A stretch of 64,000 nucleotides of DNA from Trema orientale (GCA_002914845.1 JXTC01000036.1:876044-940043); one strand, 5' to 3'. Shown: positions 10,742 through 23,878, counted from the stretch's first letter. Notes: a model not told the origin generated them from the sequence alone. Translations and numbers: made by a program.

Positions 10742-12035
10742 GGTTATATATAGCTATACACTTTATATCATTTATAATAATTCTTAATTATTGATATTTG
10801 TTCCAGTTGGTGTACTACTTTCTGATCTATGTTTCTATTATTATTAGGGAAATGTGGATATGACTATATCAACCTCACTTGGGAATTTTTAGGAGTAACT
10901 TTCGAACTATTTTAGGACTTGGTGGAGAGAGAAATTAATCACATTCTAACATTATACTTGTGGTAAAAAGACAAGTTTACGGATATCAATTTCACCGAAT
11001 ATAATGATACACTGCAGTGTACTAATCCGAATGGGATCGATATTTACCGTTATAAATGATGCAGAGTACGGGACAATAATTCTCCATGTAAAATTTAGCG
11101 GGGCGGACTTGAAATTGAATGTCATGCACCGACTCCACCCTGATTATATTAATTATATAAGTTTATTTCTATTTTTTTATGTATTATTTCAATCAAAAAA
11201 ATTCATTAAAAAGAACATTTGCGTCTTTTTGCAAACATGGGACCCAAATTTTACTTCTCGAAAATTTATTCCAAATCCCAATTCCAAAATATTAATTGAA
11301 TTCAAAATAGTCCTATCCATGTTCTTTTCCTTTATTATTAATATCGTCATTTTGGCTTTGGTTAGTCTATATTATTCCTTTTCAGTTGTGTGTTTCTTAT
11401 TTTGCTTTATAAAGTCAATTTTCGTCATTTAACCTGATATGTTTGTGAAGTCCTTGAAATTCACCTTTTTACTTTTTTGAGTTACAAACTTTGTTTTGGG
11501 TTTTTCTAATTGTTATAATTAATTCTTAAATATAGATTAGTATTAATTGAACGTTTGATTAGGAGGCTGAATAAGCCTTACTTGAACGATGCATGGCTCA
11601 AGAAAAGCGATAAGCAGCTTGAGAAAAACGACATGTAGCTTGGCCTAAGCTACATATCGTTTGAAGCTCTTTCCACCCAAGCTCGAACTACATGTCATCC
11701 GAGCCTAAACTACATGTCACGTGATCACGAACTACACGTCGTTTGGATCTATCTCCTTCAATACAAGCTACATCTAGCTCAGATACAAGTTGTCCTACTA
11801 TACCTCTAGAAGCTTCCGAAAGCCTCCAAATCTATAAGTACTTGTGGACCAAGCTCTTGTAAACCAAGAACACAAGAATAAGAATGAGAGAAAATTGTAT
11901 TAAGAAGAATGGATGCTTGAATAATGTTATAACATAAGGTATTTCGACCTCTATTTATAGGTAAACATGTACCTCCTATCTCTAAGTCCACTTTCTTTCT
12001 TTTGCATTCTTAGGCCCATATACATTTATTTGCAA
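10742..12035. repeat. Mixed repeat debris with ACATGTCGTTT-like iterations
   Basis: At 11600-11790 a short motif related to CTACATGTCGTTTGAGC recurs at least six times in both orientations (for example ACGACATGTAGCTTGG, CTACATATCGTTTGAAGC, CTACATGTCAT, CTACACGTCGTTTGG). The flanking stretch to about 11990 resembles LTR or leader sequence, but no termini were found. The 142-codon open frame at 11004-11432 has no recognisable domain and its AT-driven composition looks non-coding. Confidence 0.4.
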
Positions 12036-15000
12036 GAAATTGATTTGGATAGTTCAAATTTGGGTCAAATTGACTTTTCTAGTTCACTTTTTCAAAATGA
12101 CTTTTTTAGTCACAAAAAATGACTTTTGTAGTTGCATTTTGGAGATAGAAAAAATTGGTATTCTAAAAATATCCTTATGACACATATTGCTTTTTTAGTC
12201 AAAAGTTGTCCATTTTTCCCTTATTTTTTCTACTTTCCCCCTCTTTTTTCTACCATTTTCCCTCTTAAATGTATCATTGCTCCTGTCAAAACCCATATAT
12301 GCCTATCTCTCTCTCTTTCTTCTCCCCAAACCCAGATCTGCCCATCTTTCTTTCTAGTTCAGCTCAAAGTGTCTCAGCTCATATCTCTCTATCTAATTCA
12401 GCTCCATTCTAGTCCTCAACCCATCTCTCTTTAGGGTTCAGCTCGAAGCTTCTCTGCCTATATCTCTCTCTAGTTCAGCTCCATTCTCGTCTGCTCATCT
12501 CTCTCTAGTTTAGCTATAAATTTCTCTATTTTATTACTATCTATTATCTCCAATCTGCCGCATTTTCTTCGTTTGTGGTCAGAATTATTCTTCGCAAGTT
12601 GTTCGAAGAAGAAGGTATGTTTATTTTTCTTTTCAGGTCTATTCTAATTTATGGTTAAAACTAAATAGGTAATAGTTGTATAATATTATATGTTATGGAT
12701 CTAGTGACTAAGATGATTAAAAGCATATTTGCTTAAAATTTTTGTCAAGTATATATTGAAAGTCACAATTTGTACCACTTGCAGTCAAAATTTGTGTGAC
12801 AATATGTCAAAATACTGAGTATAATATATAAAAAATACTTTTTTTCTTCTAGATCTATGTCAAATGTATATTCGATCATAAGGCATACAAATATATCTGT
12901 GACACCATTAATATTTGTGTGACTGCTTGTCAGTATTTTGTGATAGATTATCACAGTGTATTATCTTATTTTAATAACATTGTGAATATAAGTAGTCTGA
13001 ATTTGTGAGACTACTTTGTGTGATTAAAAATTGTCACAAAATTTGTGATATCTTGTCTAAGTTTTGTTGACCTTTTAGGTTTCAATCTTATACTCATGTT
13101 TTGACATTAACAAACATATGATTAAGGACTAATAATCTACTTGAGTATGTAGCAAAATTAATGAACAATCACAAAAGATATTCAAGACGGATAATAGAGA
13201 GAAGAGCTTGAAGCATGAAGACCATCAAGATTAATGATAGAAGACTTAATTAGAAAAAGGGTAAAAGCATTTAGTCTTGTATGAAAGTTTATGTATGCAC
13301 ATCTTATGATCTTTTATAGGCTCAAATTCTTTTTAACAAAAAGATTTTTCAAACGAAAGTCCTTAAACTACTTTTAAAATATTCATTTGATTTGAAAAAT
13401 TAAATGTACACCTTTAAAATAAGTCCTATGATCTTTAAAGTTACAAATATACTTGAAATCATGATTTAGGCTAAAAAGAGATTTTTTATTTGCAAACTAG
13501 AATATGTTTTAGTATGAATACTTTCTAAATTATTATTAAATACCTTTATGAAACTAAAACAATATTGCAATAGCTAAAATATCCTTTTCAAAGTGATTGC
13601 CAATGTTTTTAAAGTGTTTAAAACAAATTTAGAAATCAGATTTTGAAAAATGCCAAAAGCTGTCAAAATTTGCAAAAACACCAAAAAGCTGTCAAAAATC
13701 AAAAATCATAGGTAGACTGGAAATGACTACCAATAGACCGGAAATAACCACTGGTAGACCGAAAACTTCATTTTCTATTAGATTCTGACCGTTGCAACCG
13801 CACTTCCAACGGCTAGTTTTAGGAGTCTACTGAAAATTTTGTCGGTCTACCGAAAACTCCAGAAATTGTGTTAAATTGTCTAAAATGGCTAGTTTCGAAA
13901 GGGCTTATAAATAGAAGCTATTTTAAGACTCAAACAATCTTTTTGAATAATCCTACATTGCTTTTAACAATGTTTCAAGTCTTAATAGCCTACATTTTGT
14001 GATCAAACCTTCAAATATCTTTTCACAAAATTATTGAGCCAAACTAGATCATATCTTACGCTTACACTCATTCTCCCTAAATTTACATTATATCAAATTA
14101 CATAGAGGAGAATTTTTGTTGAGTGTCTCAATTCAAACATATACTTTGTATTTATGAGGTGAGGTTGGCACTGGATTCATAAACAACACGGTTATAGGTG
14201 AAGTTGACACTAGAGTCTAAACAATCTGAAATTAGGCGCGATAAAGCCGGAGTCAAGACTATTGTAAAAGCTTGAGTGTACCTAAGAAGAATTCTCTCCG
14301 TTTGTACAAGGGTCAGTCAAGCCCACAATTTTGATCCGATAGTTGAAAGCTCAAAGTAAGTTGCCGAGGGTTAGGGACGTAGGCAAAACCATCATATTTA
14401 TCGAACCTCGTAAAAATAGTGTTTGCAATCTCTCTATCTCTATCTCTTTAATTTATTTACTTTGAGATTGTATTTGTTTGCCTACTATTTTTACTTGTTT
14501 TATTCATTATTTGCATATTCTAGTTGTTTTCTTCGAAAAGTTTGCAAAAGTTTTTAAAACCCAATTCACCCCGTCCCCCCTCTTGGGTTAGCTAATCTTG
14601 GGATAACAAGTTTGTTTTCCATTGCTAATAACTTTGTGTTTAAAAGTAGTCCAAATTTTGTGAGTGTTTGTTATAAGTATGAAAGTCATGGTCACAGTTT
14701 CCTTTACATCATAAACTAACATTATGAGATCATGTCACATAATTTATTAGTTAATTATAGATCCATATTTTTTGTTTTTGTAGATATGGGCAGTATAGTT
14801 GTTTTCTTGAATTACAACAGCAAGTAGGACAATAATAACGTTGGCACAATAGGCAGACTTGCAAAAATCCAATCCCCTTATATACAACCAATCATGGACC
14901 AAGAAACCGATCTAGAAGCTGTGTGTGATTAATATTATTTTGAAATCTATGATTAGTGTATGTGACTTAGAGTCAGACAACTTGTAACTTAGGGTCATAT

Positions 15001-15588
15001 ATTTTATGATTGTCAAAGATTAATAATGACAATATAATAATGTATTTTCGTAACTGCATTTTTACTTTTCAGTAATAAAAACTCAATGGATGATTTGATA
15101 ATCTGTAATCGATTTTCAAATTAATGATAAACTTTTATTAAATGCATGCATCGCACTTGAGATATTTTATATTTTAGTATGACTTAGAGTCATACATTTA
15201 TGATGGATAATAGCAAATAATAATAACAAATAATAGAAAACATGCTTCATGATTCATCTTGATATGTTTAGTCACAGAATTCATGTTCCTGCACACATTA
15301 TATATTTTAGTGTGACTTAGAGTCATACATTTGTGACTAGCAATAATAAATAATAGAGAACTTGCCCTTTATGCATGCAAGGCGGTTTCTCTTCCGCTTC
15401 CTCTGTATGTTTTTTAAATTAATAAAAAACGAAAAAAGAAAGAAAAATAGAGCTTAAAAGCTCTGACAAGGACCAGTCACAGGCCTTTTAGATTTTTTGT
15501 TATCTAGAATATAATAGAAATGTCATTTTGAAAAAGTGAACTAAAAAAGTCATTTAAGCCCAAACTTAAATTATCCAGGTCAATTTCC
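12036..15588. mobile_element. DNA element with ~75-bp inverted ends, interrupted by a solo LTR
   Basis: The left end (12036-12110) and the complement of the right end (15510-15588) align throughout. Both contain GAAATTGA..TGGATA, AGTTCACTTTTTCAAAATGAC and related blocks. ATTTGCA directly flanks the element at 12028-12034 and lies a few bases outside the right end at 15593-15599, possibly a damaged target duplication. The interior has CT-rich sequence at 12290-12530 and a recurring near-palindrome ATGACTTAGAGTCAT (15179, 15313, and a variant near 14961). No transposase was found. Without the LTR at 13065-14608 the element would be about 2.0 kb. Superfamily unknown. Confidence 0.6.
13065..14608 (+). 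mobile_element. Solo LTR (1.54 kb) with 5-bp TSD
   Basis: The LTR begins TGTTGACC and ends GGATAACA, giving TGTT/AACA inverted termini. Perfect 5-bp direct repeats AGTTT flank it at 13060-13064 and 14609-14613. Inside are a TATA-like CTTATAAATAGAAG (about 13904) and a 3' part with the GACGTAGGC..AACCTCGTAAAAAT pattern, followed by AACCCAATTCACCCC..CCTCTTGGGT, which is familiar from plant copia LTRs. No internal retroelement sequence adjoins it. This is the expected product of recombination between the two LTRs of one element. Confidence 0.78.
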
Positions 15589-15959
15589 CTTCATTTGCAT
15601 ATCCAGGGCTCAACATCCTCTTTTATATCACATTCTCATTATTATATTATTTCTTTATCACCTTTTCTATATATATAATATTAACTTGTTTCACAAGTTA
15701 TTCTGCACGCAGTTTTTAATCCTTGCACTTTAGTAATCTGTGGGCACTGAGCTATTCTCCTCGAACTTTGTGCTTGATCTATAGGACAAATTCGGGATTT
15801 CATATTCTATCACTATCTCTATCCTTGTTTCATTTATCATTATTATTTCTGTTATTTCTAACATCTCATTTTCTGCAGTTGACTTATGGTCGGTTTATTC
15901 GCCTCTGTCAATTAGACCCCTTTATATTATTATCATTATCTCACGTAAGCAAGTTATCC

Positions 15960-16380
15960 TAGCAACCATCTTTTACGGTAAGGACGTCGTAGGATGTATT
16001 GTTACTTATTAGAACCGCCTATCGGGACTTCGACACTTAGGAAGTGTTGTAATAACTCATGCATTACTACTACATCATAATTATTATTAGTATCATTATT
16101 ATTATTATTATAATATTATAGGTACATTATTCCTGCAACTACTAACGTGACAAGAGCACTGTGGGAAGTGTCGTTTTCTATATCGACTGCATATCAAGAC
16201 TTCGACACATAAATAGTATTGTGATAACTCTTACATATGTGTACACTAAGCGAGTCATTTTTACAATCACCAACATAACTAGTGCGTCATGAAAAATGTC
16301 GTTTTCTATCTCGACCGCCCACCGGGAATTCGACACGTGGCACGTGTTGTGGTAGTCCTTTCTATGTACACCATGTGATC
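15960..16380 (+). repeat. About three degenerate ~130-bp tandem units
   Basis: Units share the block GTCGTTTTCTATNTCGACYGC, then a variable CNYC(A)GGACTTCGACAC, then GTGTTGTGATAACTC. They start near 15990, 16165 and 16290. The last unit carries GACACGTGGCACGTG. The complement of the same pattern occurs at 34785-34900, so this belongs to a dispersed repeat, probably retroelement-derived. It is non-coding. Confidence 0.45.
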
Positions 16381-17664
16381 TAACATTAATCTCAATTATT
16401 CTCTACTTTGTTTTAATTAATCACATATCACATTAATTAATCAGAGCACTAGGTCCAATCCTGAACAACCCTCTTTGTAATTTCATTTCCCAAACTAGAG
16501 AATCATATTCAAAAATTAACTTAATAAAATTTTAAAAAAATTTCCAACGAAAAAAAATTACTATACCCGCTCATGGCAAGGCAGAAGCACCTTTTTAAGG
16601 AAAATATTTATAAAATAAATAAACAGATTCCCACTGGTTAGCAAGTGCTGTGCAATAGTCCAATTGTGTCAAGAAAAAAATAAAAAGTAAGAAAAAAAAA
16701 AAACAAATAAATACACATACTATCTCAGAAGAAAGGTGTATTTTATGTAACTACACATGTACTTAAGCATATTCAAGCTCGAGAATAAATAAACAAATGA
16801 AAGACTCGATAAATCCCTCTAACAAAGAGATCGCAAAATAATATACCACTTGGGTTTGCCTTCGTATTGTTTCCTCTTTATTCAAAACTCCTTTAATTCT
16901 TTCAAACAAACAAAGACCGACAAAAGAAACAAACAGCATGCATAAAAAGAACAATATTTCCAGATCAAAATACAGAATCGGGCGAAGAAGGAAAGCACGT
17001 GCATCCCCACATGAAGGAAAGGAGAGAGATGGTATGAATTTCGTTTTTCCTTTATCATAAAGAAACTGGACAAAAGTACAAGTAGACGGCATAGGTATCC
17101 TCAATAACAAAGAAAAAATAAAAATAAAAACAGCATACACTCATACCATGAAAACAAAAAAACTGCTAAAACAAAGTGTTTTTCCAGCTAAGAACCATCA
17201 AAGAAAGCGAAAAGTTCTTAAATACTTTTGCCACCAAAGACCAAAGACAAGCCAATAATTCGGTTTATTTCCACATGGTTGACAAGTCCAGCTATTTCTT
17301 TCAGAAATAAGATTATTTCTTTCCAAGTAACCCAAAAGATGGCATAACTAAACACCCTCTATATCAGTGTCTTTTTTCTCTTCCTTTTTTTGCATGGACT
17401 TGCATTACCTTTTCATTGAGCATTCTTAGTTGAAAAAAAAAAAAAAACCAACAACAACAACACACACACACACTATGACACAGCTCTTCATTAATTATAT
17501 GAAGTAAATGTCAAAGGATCTGAGATACAAATAACATTATTAGCTGAAATATTCACACAGTGGAGTACCTTTCTCAAACTTTAAAAGAAATTTGTGGCTG
17601 AACACTCAAATGGACAAGGATGAACAAACCTATTTCAGGGAAAGGCTTCCAATGGTTTTTTAAA
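16381..17664. other. Intergenic stretch downstream of PYD1
   Basis: This lies 3' of the minus-strand PYD1 stop codon, so its high-coordinate part should include the PYD1 3' UTR. There is a (CA)n run near 17459-17473. A 125-codon open frame on the minus strand (16763-17140) is hydrophobic, but matches nothing I recognise and lacks any splice or promoter context. Confidence 0.4.
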
Positions 17665-20600
17665 TTAGTTAGAGACCATGCTCTCAGTCTCTTTCACAAA
17701 CCCATCTCCAGTCCAATCTTTGTCAGACTGCAACCCTTTCCGGATGGCTTTCCTCTGTTTTATTGCCTCTTGCTGCCTTTTTACCAAATCAGTGTGAGTG
17801 GTAAAATACTGAAGAGAAGCCCTAAGAAATTGCCAAAACAGACGATAAAACATAGGACAATTAATAAGCTGAAGTTCTTAGTTGCACTGCAATATTGGAA
17901 AATTTTGAAATTTATTATTCTAATAAAGAAAATATAAGCTCACCCTCTAAAATCTTCAATTGATTGGAAATTGTGCTTTCTCATAAAATCCTTTAGCTCA
18001 TCACAAAGTTTCTTCACAAGGCCATAACCATGCATCATAACCCCAGTACAAACCTGCAAACAAGATTAAACGATCTCACAGGCTTTGCTATAAAATAAAT
18101 ACATAAAATCAAAATATCAAAATTAAAATAGGATAATATCATTAAGGTACTAATGACAAACAGAAACACCAAAACCATTAATAGAACTTCCAATACGGTA
18201 AAGGGAGTACGTGGAAGTGCCTTTACTTAATAGGAAAAAGGATGCCTCGAAGATGAGAGACATCAACTAAGTGACATCTCCAGAATAAAATTATAATTTT
18301 ATAGAACTTGCCTGTTATCTCCACCAGTCTGAGCAATCATATGTTTATATGAAATAAAATCACTTGTTAACAGCAAATTAGCAAATGTTAGATTTTTCAT
18401 CCTACCTGGACAGTATTTGCTCCGAGAAGAATAAATTCAGCAGCATCATCACCTGTCTCAACACCACCAATACCTGAGAGTGAGTAATCTTTGTCACTGA
18501 ATTCTGACTTCATCATCTTTGCTATGTTCATCACTTTTGCCAGCGCAATAGGATGGACTGCCTTGGAAGAATAGCCCCCAGGAGTGGAGTACCTGACAGA
18601 AAATTAAGCATATAAACTTTCCAGAAATGCATTATGAGGTAGCATAAAACCATCATATGTACAAAGCAGTTTCAGATTCAAACCCCTCTACACAAGGCTC
18701 AGGACGTAAACTATCAAGATTGATTCCCATTACACTCATGATTGTGTTAATTGCTGCTATGCCCTCGCATCCAGAGTTCAGAGCAACCCTAGCCGGCTGT
18801 AGAAAAAGAGGATGACTAATAAGTTGGAATTCAATCTTACAGGATACAAGGATAATTAATGAGTTGCAATTCAATCCAACAGTTAAAAGAATATGAGAAT
18901 GACTACTTATTTTCTAACAAGCACGCCAAGAAAATGAGAAAAGAAGAATATCAATAACAAAGAGAAATTTGGTACAAATACCATTTTAAAAAAGGGTAAT
19001 AACCAACAATGTTAGCTTAGGTTTCTTTGACCTGTTCCCTATAAGAACTAGAGAAAATAGTGACAAAGTGTCTTTCTTCCACCGTTCTCAGATACATATT
19101 TGTAAACAGAAAATAACCCTAGGCAAATACTAATTTCAATGAAGATTGAACCCTGCAAATTTAGATTAATCATAAGTTCATAACAGACTTTAAATCGCTG
19201 AATCAAATTCTTAGCATTTTGACCAGCTGGTTTCCTCTCAAGAGAGAAGGTGAACTTGACCTTGAATGTGATAAGAATCACTACAGCTTTTCTATTTTAT
19301 TGTTCAGGAATAGGAATTTCACATAAAAATATATGAACCAAGAAAAGCATCATACAAGCCAGACTTTTCAAACCAACCTTTCATCTTTAGATTACTATTA
19401 CAGAAGAAAAAGGATACAGTGATACACACCATCAATAAGTACTTCTGGCACAAATGGCTGTATTACTCTTAATGAAGAAAGAACCACGGCAGCAATTGAG
19501 GTGCAATGACGGAGAACAGCTGTACAGATTGCATTATCTGCTATATTATACTACATGGCACTCAGGTTTGTTAAACCAGAACTCCATTTTTCTAGCAACA
19601 AAAAATGTTTAGGTCTTTTCCTTTCGCTATGGCCCATTTACTAATTCGTAAGGGGAATGATGGAAAGGGAATGGAGGGAAATAAGAAACAATAGGGGAAC
19701 GGCTAGGATTCACTTTCCTAATTCCAATTGATGTCTAAAGTACCCTTTCCACATTCCCTTTGCTCTCCATTACAGGTTTGTAAAAATGCCTAAGAGTCTA
19801 AAAGCTAAGTTTTAGAATAGATAAATAATAGCTGAACAGAAATTTTCTAAAACAAGAATAAAAGTTTACCTGTGTGATATCTGTGATGTTAGGGGTCATC
19901 TTTGCCCAAACAGGAATTGTAGCTTTTGCATTAATCCACCCACAAACCTCTTCCAAAAGTGCACAATCTTGACCAACAGCAGCACCCATCTTGCGCTCTG
20001 GCATGCCATGAGGGCATGAGAAATTGATTTCAAAGGCATCCTAATGTAAAATATCAGAATGTTAGATGAAAAAACTCTCTTGTTTTAAGAAAATAGTAAA
20101 AACTAGGTAAGACTCTAACTTACAACTCCAGTTTGCTCCACTCTATCAATAAGTTCCTCCCAGGCAGCTTTGTTATATTCCTCCATAATTGAAGCAATTA
20201 GAATCCTATCTGGATATTCTTCCTTCAGTTGCTTGAATTCCTTTAGCATTGTTTCAAGAGGCCGATCACTAATTAGTTCAATGTTCTCCCACCCAATAAT
20301 TTGTCCCTTGACGGAGCCGTTCACACCAGCTCGTAACCGAGCATAGCGAGGAGTGACATTTATAACTTTTGCTGCATCTAGTGACACCTATCAATACAAT
20401 AAACTAAAATCAAACACTTATCTTTGAGCATCGAAACAAAGGACAAAAACTTAGATCTAATTCTCTTTGGCATATTACAGTATAACAAAACAGAGATTCC
20501 ACATTATTTTCTGTCACAAGAGAAGGTATCAATGAAAATAACAAATCTCATGCCCGCACCAATTTATTTCAATTCTTGAAAAATGGTCTTTCTCCTATCT

Positions 20601-21559
20601 TCCTTTTCTTTATAAACTCTCTTTTTCTTTCCATATCCAAACAAAGAGAACCCGAAATCGTACAACTTAACTAATTGGAAATCTCATTATTACTAGTTAT
20701 GATATACAACATAAGATCTAACTTTCAATCTTTGAGGTTACTAATGAAATATTTCAATTTGCAAATCATACGATGTTACAGTCTTCAATTCCTGTAGCCA
20801 ACTAAGCTGACCCTCTTAAAGAGATACCATAACTCTCTGACATCTCTCCTTCAATTTGCATCTCTGATTTCAATTAGGTAAAGAACGTAAGGGTTAATGA
20901 TTTTAGATCATAATGTGCCAACGGTCTAGTCAAGAAAATGAACATAGATTTCTCACTTTTTCACCATACTATTGAGATTTAGTGAGACAATATCACAAGA
21001 ATAAACACAGTTGGGACCCAGAATTTGACTCACTGGGGCCTCCATTTAATCCAGTCAATAATTATTTTGGGATATAAAGATCTATGGTGCATCAGAAAAG
21101 GCAGCACACCTGAAACACCTAAAAAATAATAGCTAAAGAAAAAGCTAAAAGCATCAAACAAAGAAAGTCCTGATCTTTCACTTTCCCAAAGCATTCAAGC
21201 AATATGGTTTAATCTCTATCACTTCATCTAAATTTTCTTAGCAGCCAAACAGAGCAATAAGCAAGCATCAAACAGGGTGGAAAACTCACAGTTTTGGCAA
21301 TCACAGCCCCCCACCCTTCATCGAAGGCCCTCTTCATGACCGTGTAGTTAGTACCGGGTGGACCCGACCCAATAACAAAGGGGTTAGGCATATGCAACCC
21401 ATTAACAGTCACACTAAGATCAGGATCCTTCTGGGTCTCAGAGCCAAGTACCCTGAACCCAACTCTGCGAGACCTGCACAAACCCAATTCCGGACGAGCC
21501 CTGGCGAAATCGGCAACTGGGTTTTTGAGTTTGATCTGAGTAAAACTGAGGGACGCCAT
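17665..21559 (-). CDS. PYD1: Dihydropyrimidine dehydrogenase (NADP+), plastid type
   Basis: This enzyme reduces uracil and thymine with NADPH, the first step of pyrimidine breakdown toward beta-alanine; in plants it is plastidial and binds FMN. Seven exons: 21559-21290, 20387-20124, 20040-19870, 18796-18684, 18592-18406, 18053-17944 and 17821-17665. All introns are GT..AG and the phases agree, giving 423 residues, the usual plant length (about 425). The first 45 or so residues look like a transit peptide. Core motifs are GLHMPNPFVIGSGPPGTN (about 54-71), NFSCPHG (184-190), PVWAKMTPN (near 223-231), GIAAINTIMS, and SGIGGVETGDDAAEFILLGA near the FMN phosphate. It corresponds to the C-terminal catalytic part of mammalian DPD, without the N-terminal Fe-S and FAD domains. 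Position 200 is Val, where mammalian DPD has the loop Cys. The start is the only ATG before the transit peptide. A TATA box lies about 155 bp upstream. Confidence 0.96.
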
Positions 21560-21711
21560 GGATGAATTGTTTGAGCTCTCTGCAAATCTTGGGCTGAATA
21601 AAAAAAATTAAAAAAAAAAAACGGGAGAAGAAGAAGAAGAAATAATTGAATCTACGTTAAAATATTCAGTGGGATCAGAGAGAACGTGGATTTAGAGGAA
21701 TCGTTTGCGTC

Positions 21712-21718
21712 TTTATAC
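21712..21718 (-). promoter_or_regulatory. Candidate PYD1 TATA box
   Basis: The minus strand reads TTGTATAAAG about 155 bp before the PYD1 start codon. Between them is a leader with an AGAAGAAGAAG-type purine/pyrimidine repeat (plus-strand 21626-21642), common in plant 5' UTRs. Assignment is by position and sequence only. Confidence 0.4.
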
Positions 21719-21721
21719 AAT

Positions 21722-23219
21722 TTGGATTGATTTGGCAGCTGGAAATTTTTGAATATTTTATTAATAAATTAATAAGGGATTGCATGTAGTAAATGGACAA
21801 ACGACAAGTGTTTTGAGTTATGGTTTTTTGACAGACATTTTAGTAGAACCATCAAAGTAGTAACCATCATAGACTCCTCGTTGGTTAAGAGACTGTGATG
21901 TGGAGTTTGACTTTGGGGACAGATTTGTTATAAAATAAAGTATATCAATTTGTTACTTCAAAGGATAGACCTCAACTTTCTCTCTCACAAGATAACACAC
22001 TGTTTTTTTTTTTTCCCAATGGCTTTTATCCTGATTAGATCATTTCTTAATGTAAATGATATTGCTAACGCTTTATTTAACACAAAAAAAGAATAAAATA
22101 CTAACCAAATTTAAATTTTAATACTGCTGTAGATATTACTTTTTAATTTAGAATTATAATTATCAAAATGAAGTTGAAGCATAAATTTGACGTTATGTTA
22201 TGCTTGACTTGATGCTATATTAGACACTAATTATAGCATATACTAAATTTAGCACGCAAGTAGCACTGCATCTGAGAAGAATTTTTATGCGGTTATTGCG
22301 CTTTATGCTACATTATAGTATTAGAGTATTAAATGATTTAGCAAATATGAAAACCAATTCTCGCCCCTAAAAATAAAACCAATTCTCACCCCTAAAAATC
22401 TGACATTTGTAATAAAAATAATATATTTGGTAGATTTGTTTTATTATTATAATTTGTACTCTTTCTCAGGCAACTTTTTAAACTAAATACAAAGCCTTTT
22501 AGACAGAGATTTTTGTAGATCTATTATTATCCCTTTGTCCACTCTTTTCACTCTTTGGGATTATATTGACGCCCCCAAGTGAAATATGGACACCATATTA
22601 TTTGCATCCCTTCCCTTTCATTATCCTATCTTCGGACTTTTTTAATTTTTTTCATTGATGATATTATTTTCTCATTCTTCCAATGTGTTTTGTTCCGTCT
22701 CGTTTTTGTATTCATTTTTTGTTTATGTGTTTGTTCCTGCTAACAATTGAAGATAACAAGTTTTCAAAAATTAGAAATTCATAAAATAATTCTCTCTTTA
22801 TTTAATCAATAGTTTCAATGTTTTTAATTATCTCATAAATTCATAAAATACCTCTCGTTTCAAAAGCATCCTTTTAATATTTATTTTCTCAGTATTTCTT
22901 TTTTCTTTTTTTTTTTTTTTGGTCATACAAAGGAGATTGATCAAGTACAAGAAAAACCAAAACAATAAAAAAGAAATCGAACGAACGGTGAGGAAGACTA
23001 GGGCATTGGAGCGATTAGTAAAACATAATTATGAAAGGACAGAGGTGCTTTTGTTGTTTAAATTGGATAATTTTATTAAAATATCTTTTATAGTCTTTTT
23101 GTGAAGACAGGGGTGCCTATAGTACTTGCAGATGTCAATATAACTCCTCTTCCTTTTAATAGCTTTTTTATTGCCAAAAAAACAGATGAAATTACTTTTT
23201 TATATATTCTTTTTAGGAT
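21722..23219. other. Intergenic AT-rich stretch upstream of PYD1
   Basis: No gene was seen. There is a 12-bp direct repeat CCAATTCTC(G/A)CC (22354 and 22380) and a T-run near 22905-22920. It presumably includes distal PYD1 promoter sequence. Confidence 0.35.
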
Positions 23220-23730
23220 TAAATATAGTAATAATCCTTAAATTATACTCATTCTACCACTTTGACCCCCCGAACTTTTAATTTATATAGTAATGGCCTC
23301 TGAATTATACAATTGTTACAGTAATGGTCTCTTTGTAACAAATTGTTAGTTTTTTAACATAAAATAGTCATGGACAATGAATATAATTGGACATTATTTA
23401 CTTCGAGTCGGAATTTTACTTTCAACCATAATTACTAAACTGTGTGCTTTGTACATAGCTCATTTCTGTTAAAAATTTAACAGATTATAAAAAAATAGTC
23501 ATTACTATAAGAATTGCATAAGTTTTCATAGTTTACTGTGTGAATTAAAATTCGGAGTCTCATTCTTGACTATAATTACCAAACTGTATTTTTATTAAAT
23601 ATTAAATAGTTTGTCACAAAAGGATCGTTGTTATACCAATTACATAATTCAAAAGTCATTACCATATAAGTTGAAAATATAAAAATCAAAGTGGTGCAAC
23701 AGATATTAATTCAGAAGCTATTACTATCAT
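23220..23730. repeat. Dispersed ~500-bp repeat, copy 2
   Basis: This is the partner of 8570-9085 in the same orientation, with conserved block order. It contains two internal near-repeats of a TTAACAG(A/T)TT.T.A.AAA.. ATAGTCAT type. It is diverged and non-coding. Confidence 0.5.
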
Positions 23731-23878
23731 TAACTCTCTTTTTTAAGAATCTTTCTATGTAATATCACTAAATAAGGTTTAATTTTTTTATATAAAAATT
23801 TAAAAAAATACTCTTTAGACCCCTGTTTTAAACATAGTTTTTATAAAAATTGAGAGAAAATTGCTAACAAAACCTTAA

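Noticed and set aside
11004-11432. 142-codon plus-strand open frame
   Set aside because: No domain is recognisable, the second half is Phe/Ile-rich as expected from T-rich DNA, and no promoter or splice context supports it.
12132-12434. 100-codon plus-strand frame rich in Ser, Leu and Phe
   Set aside because: It covers the CT-rich subterminal part of the inverted-end DNA element and is low complexity.
16763-17140. 125-codon hydrophobic minus-strand frame downstream of PYD1
   Set aside because: The residues are those encoded by A/T-rich codons; no motif, no splice sites, and no sign of conservation can be judged from one sequence.
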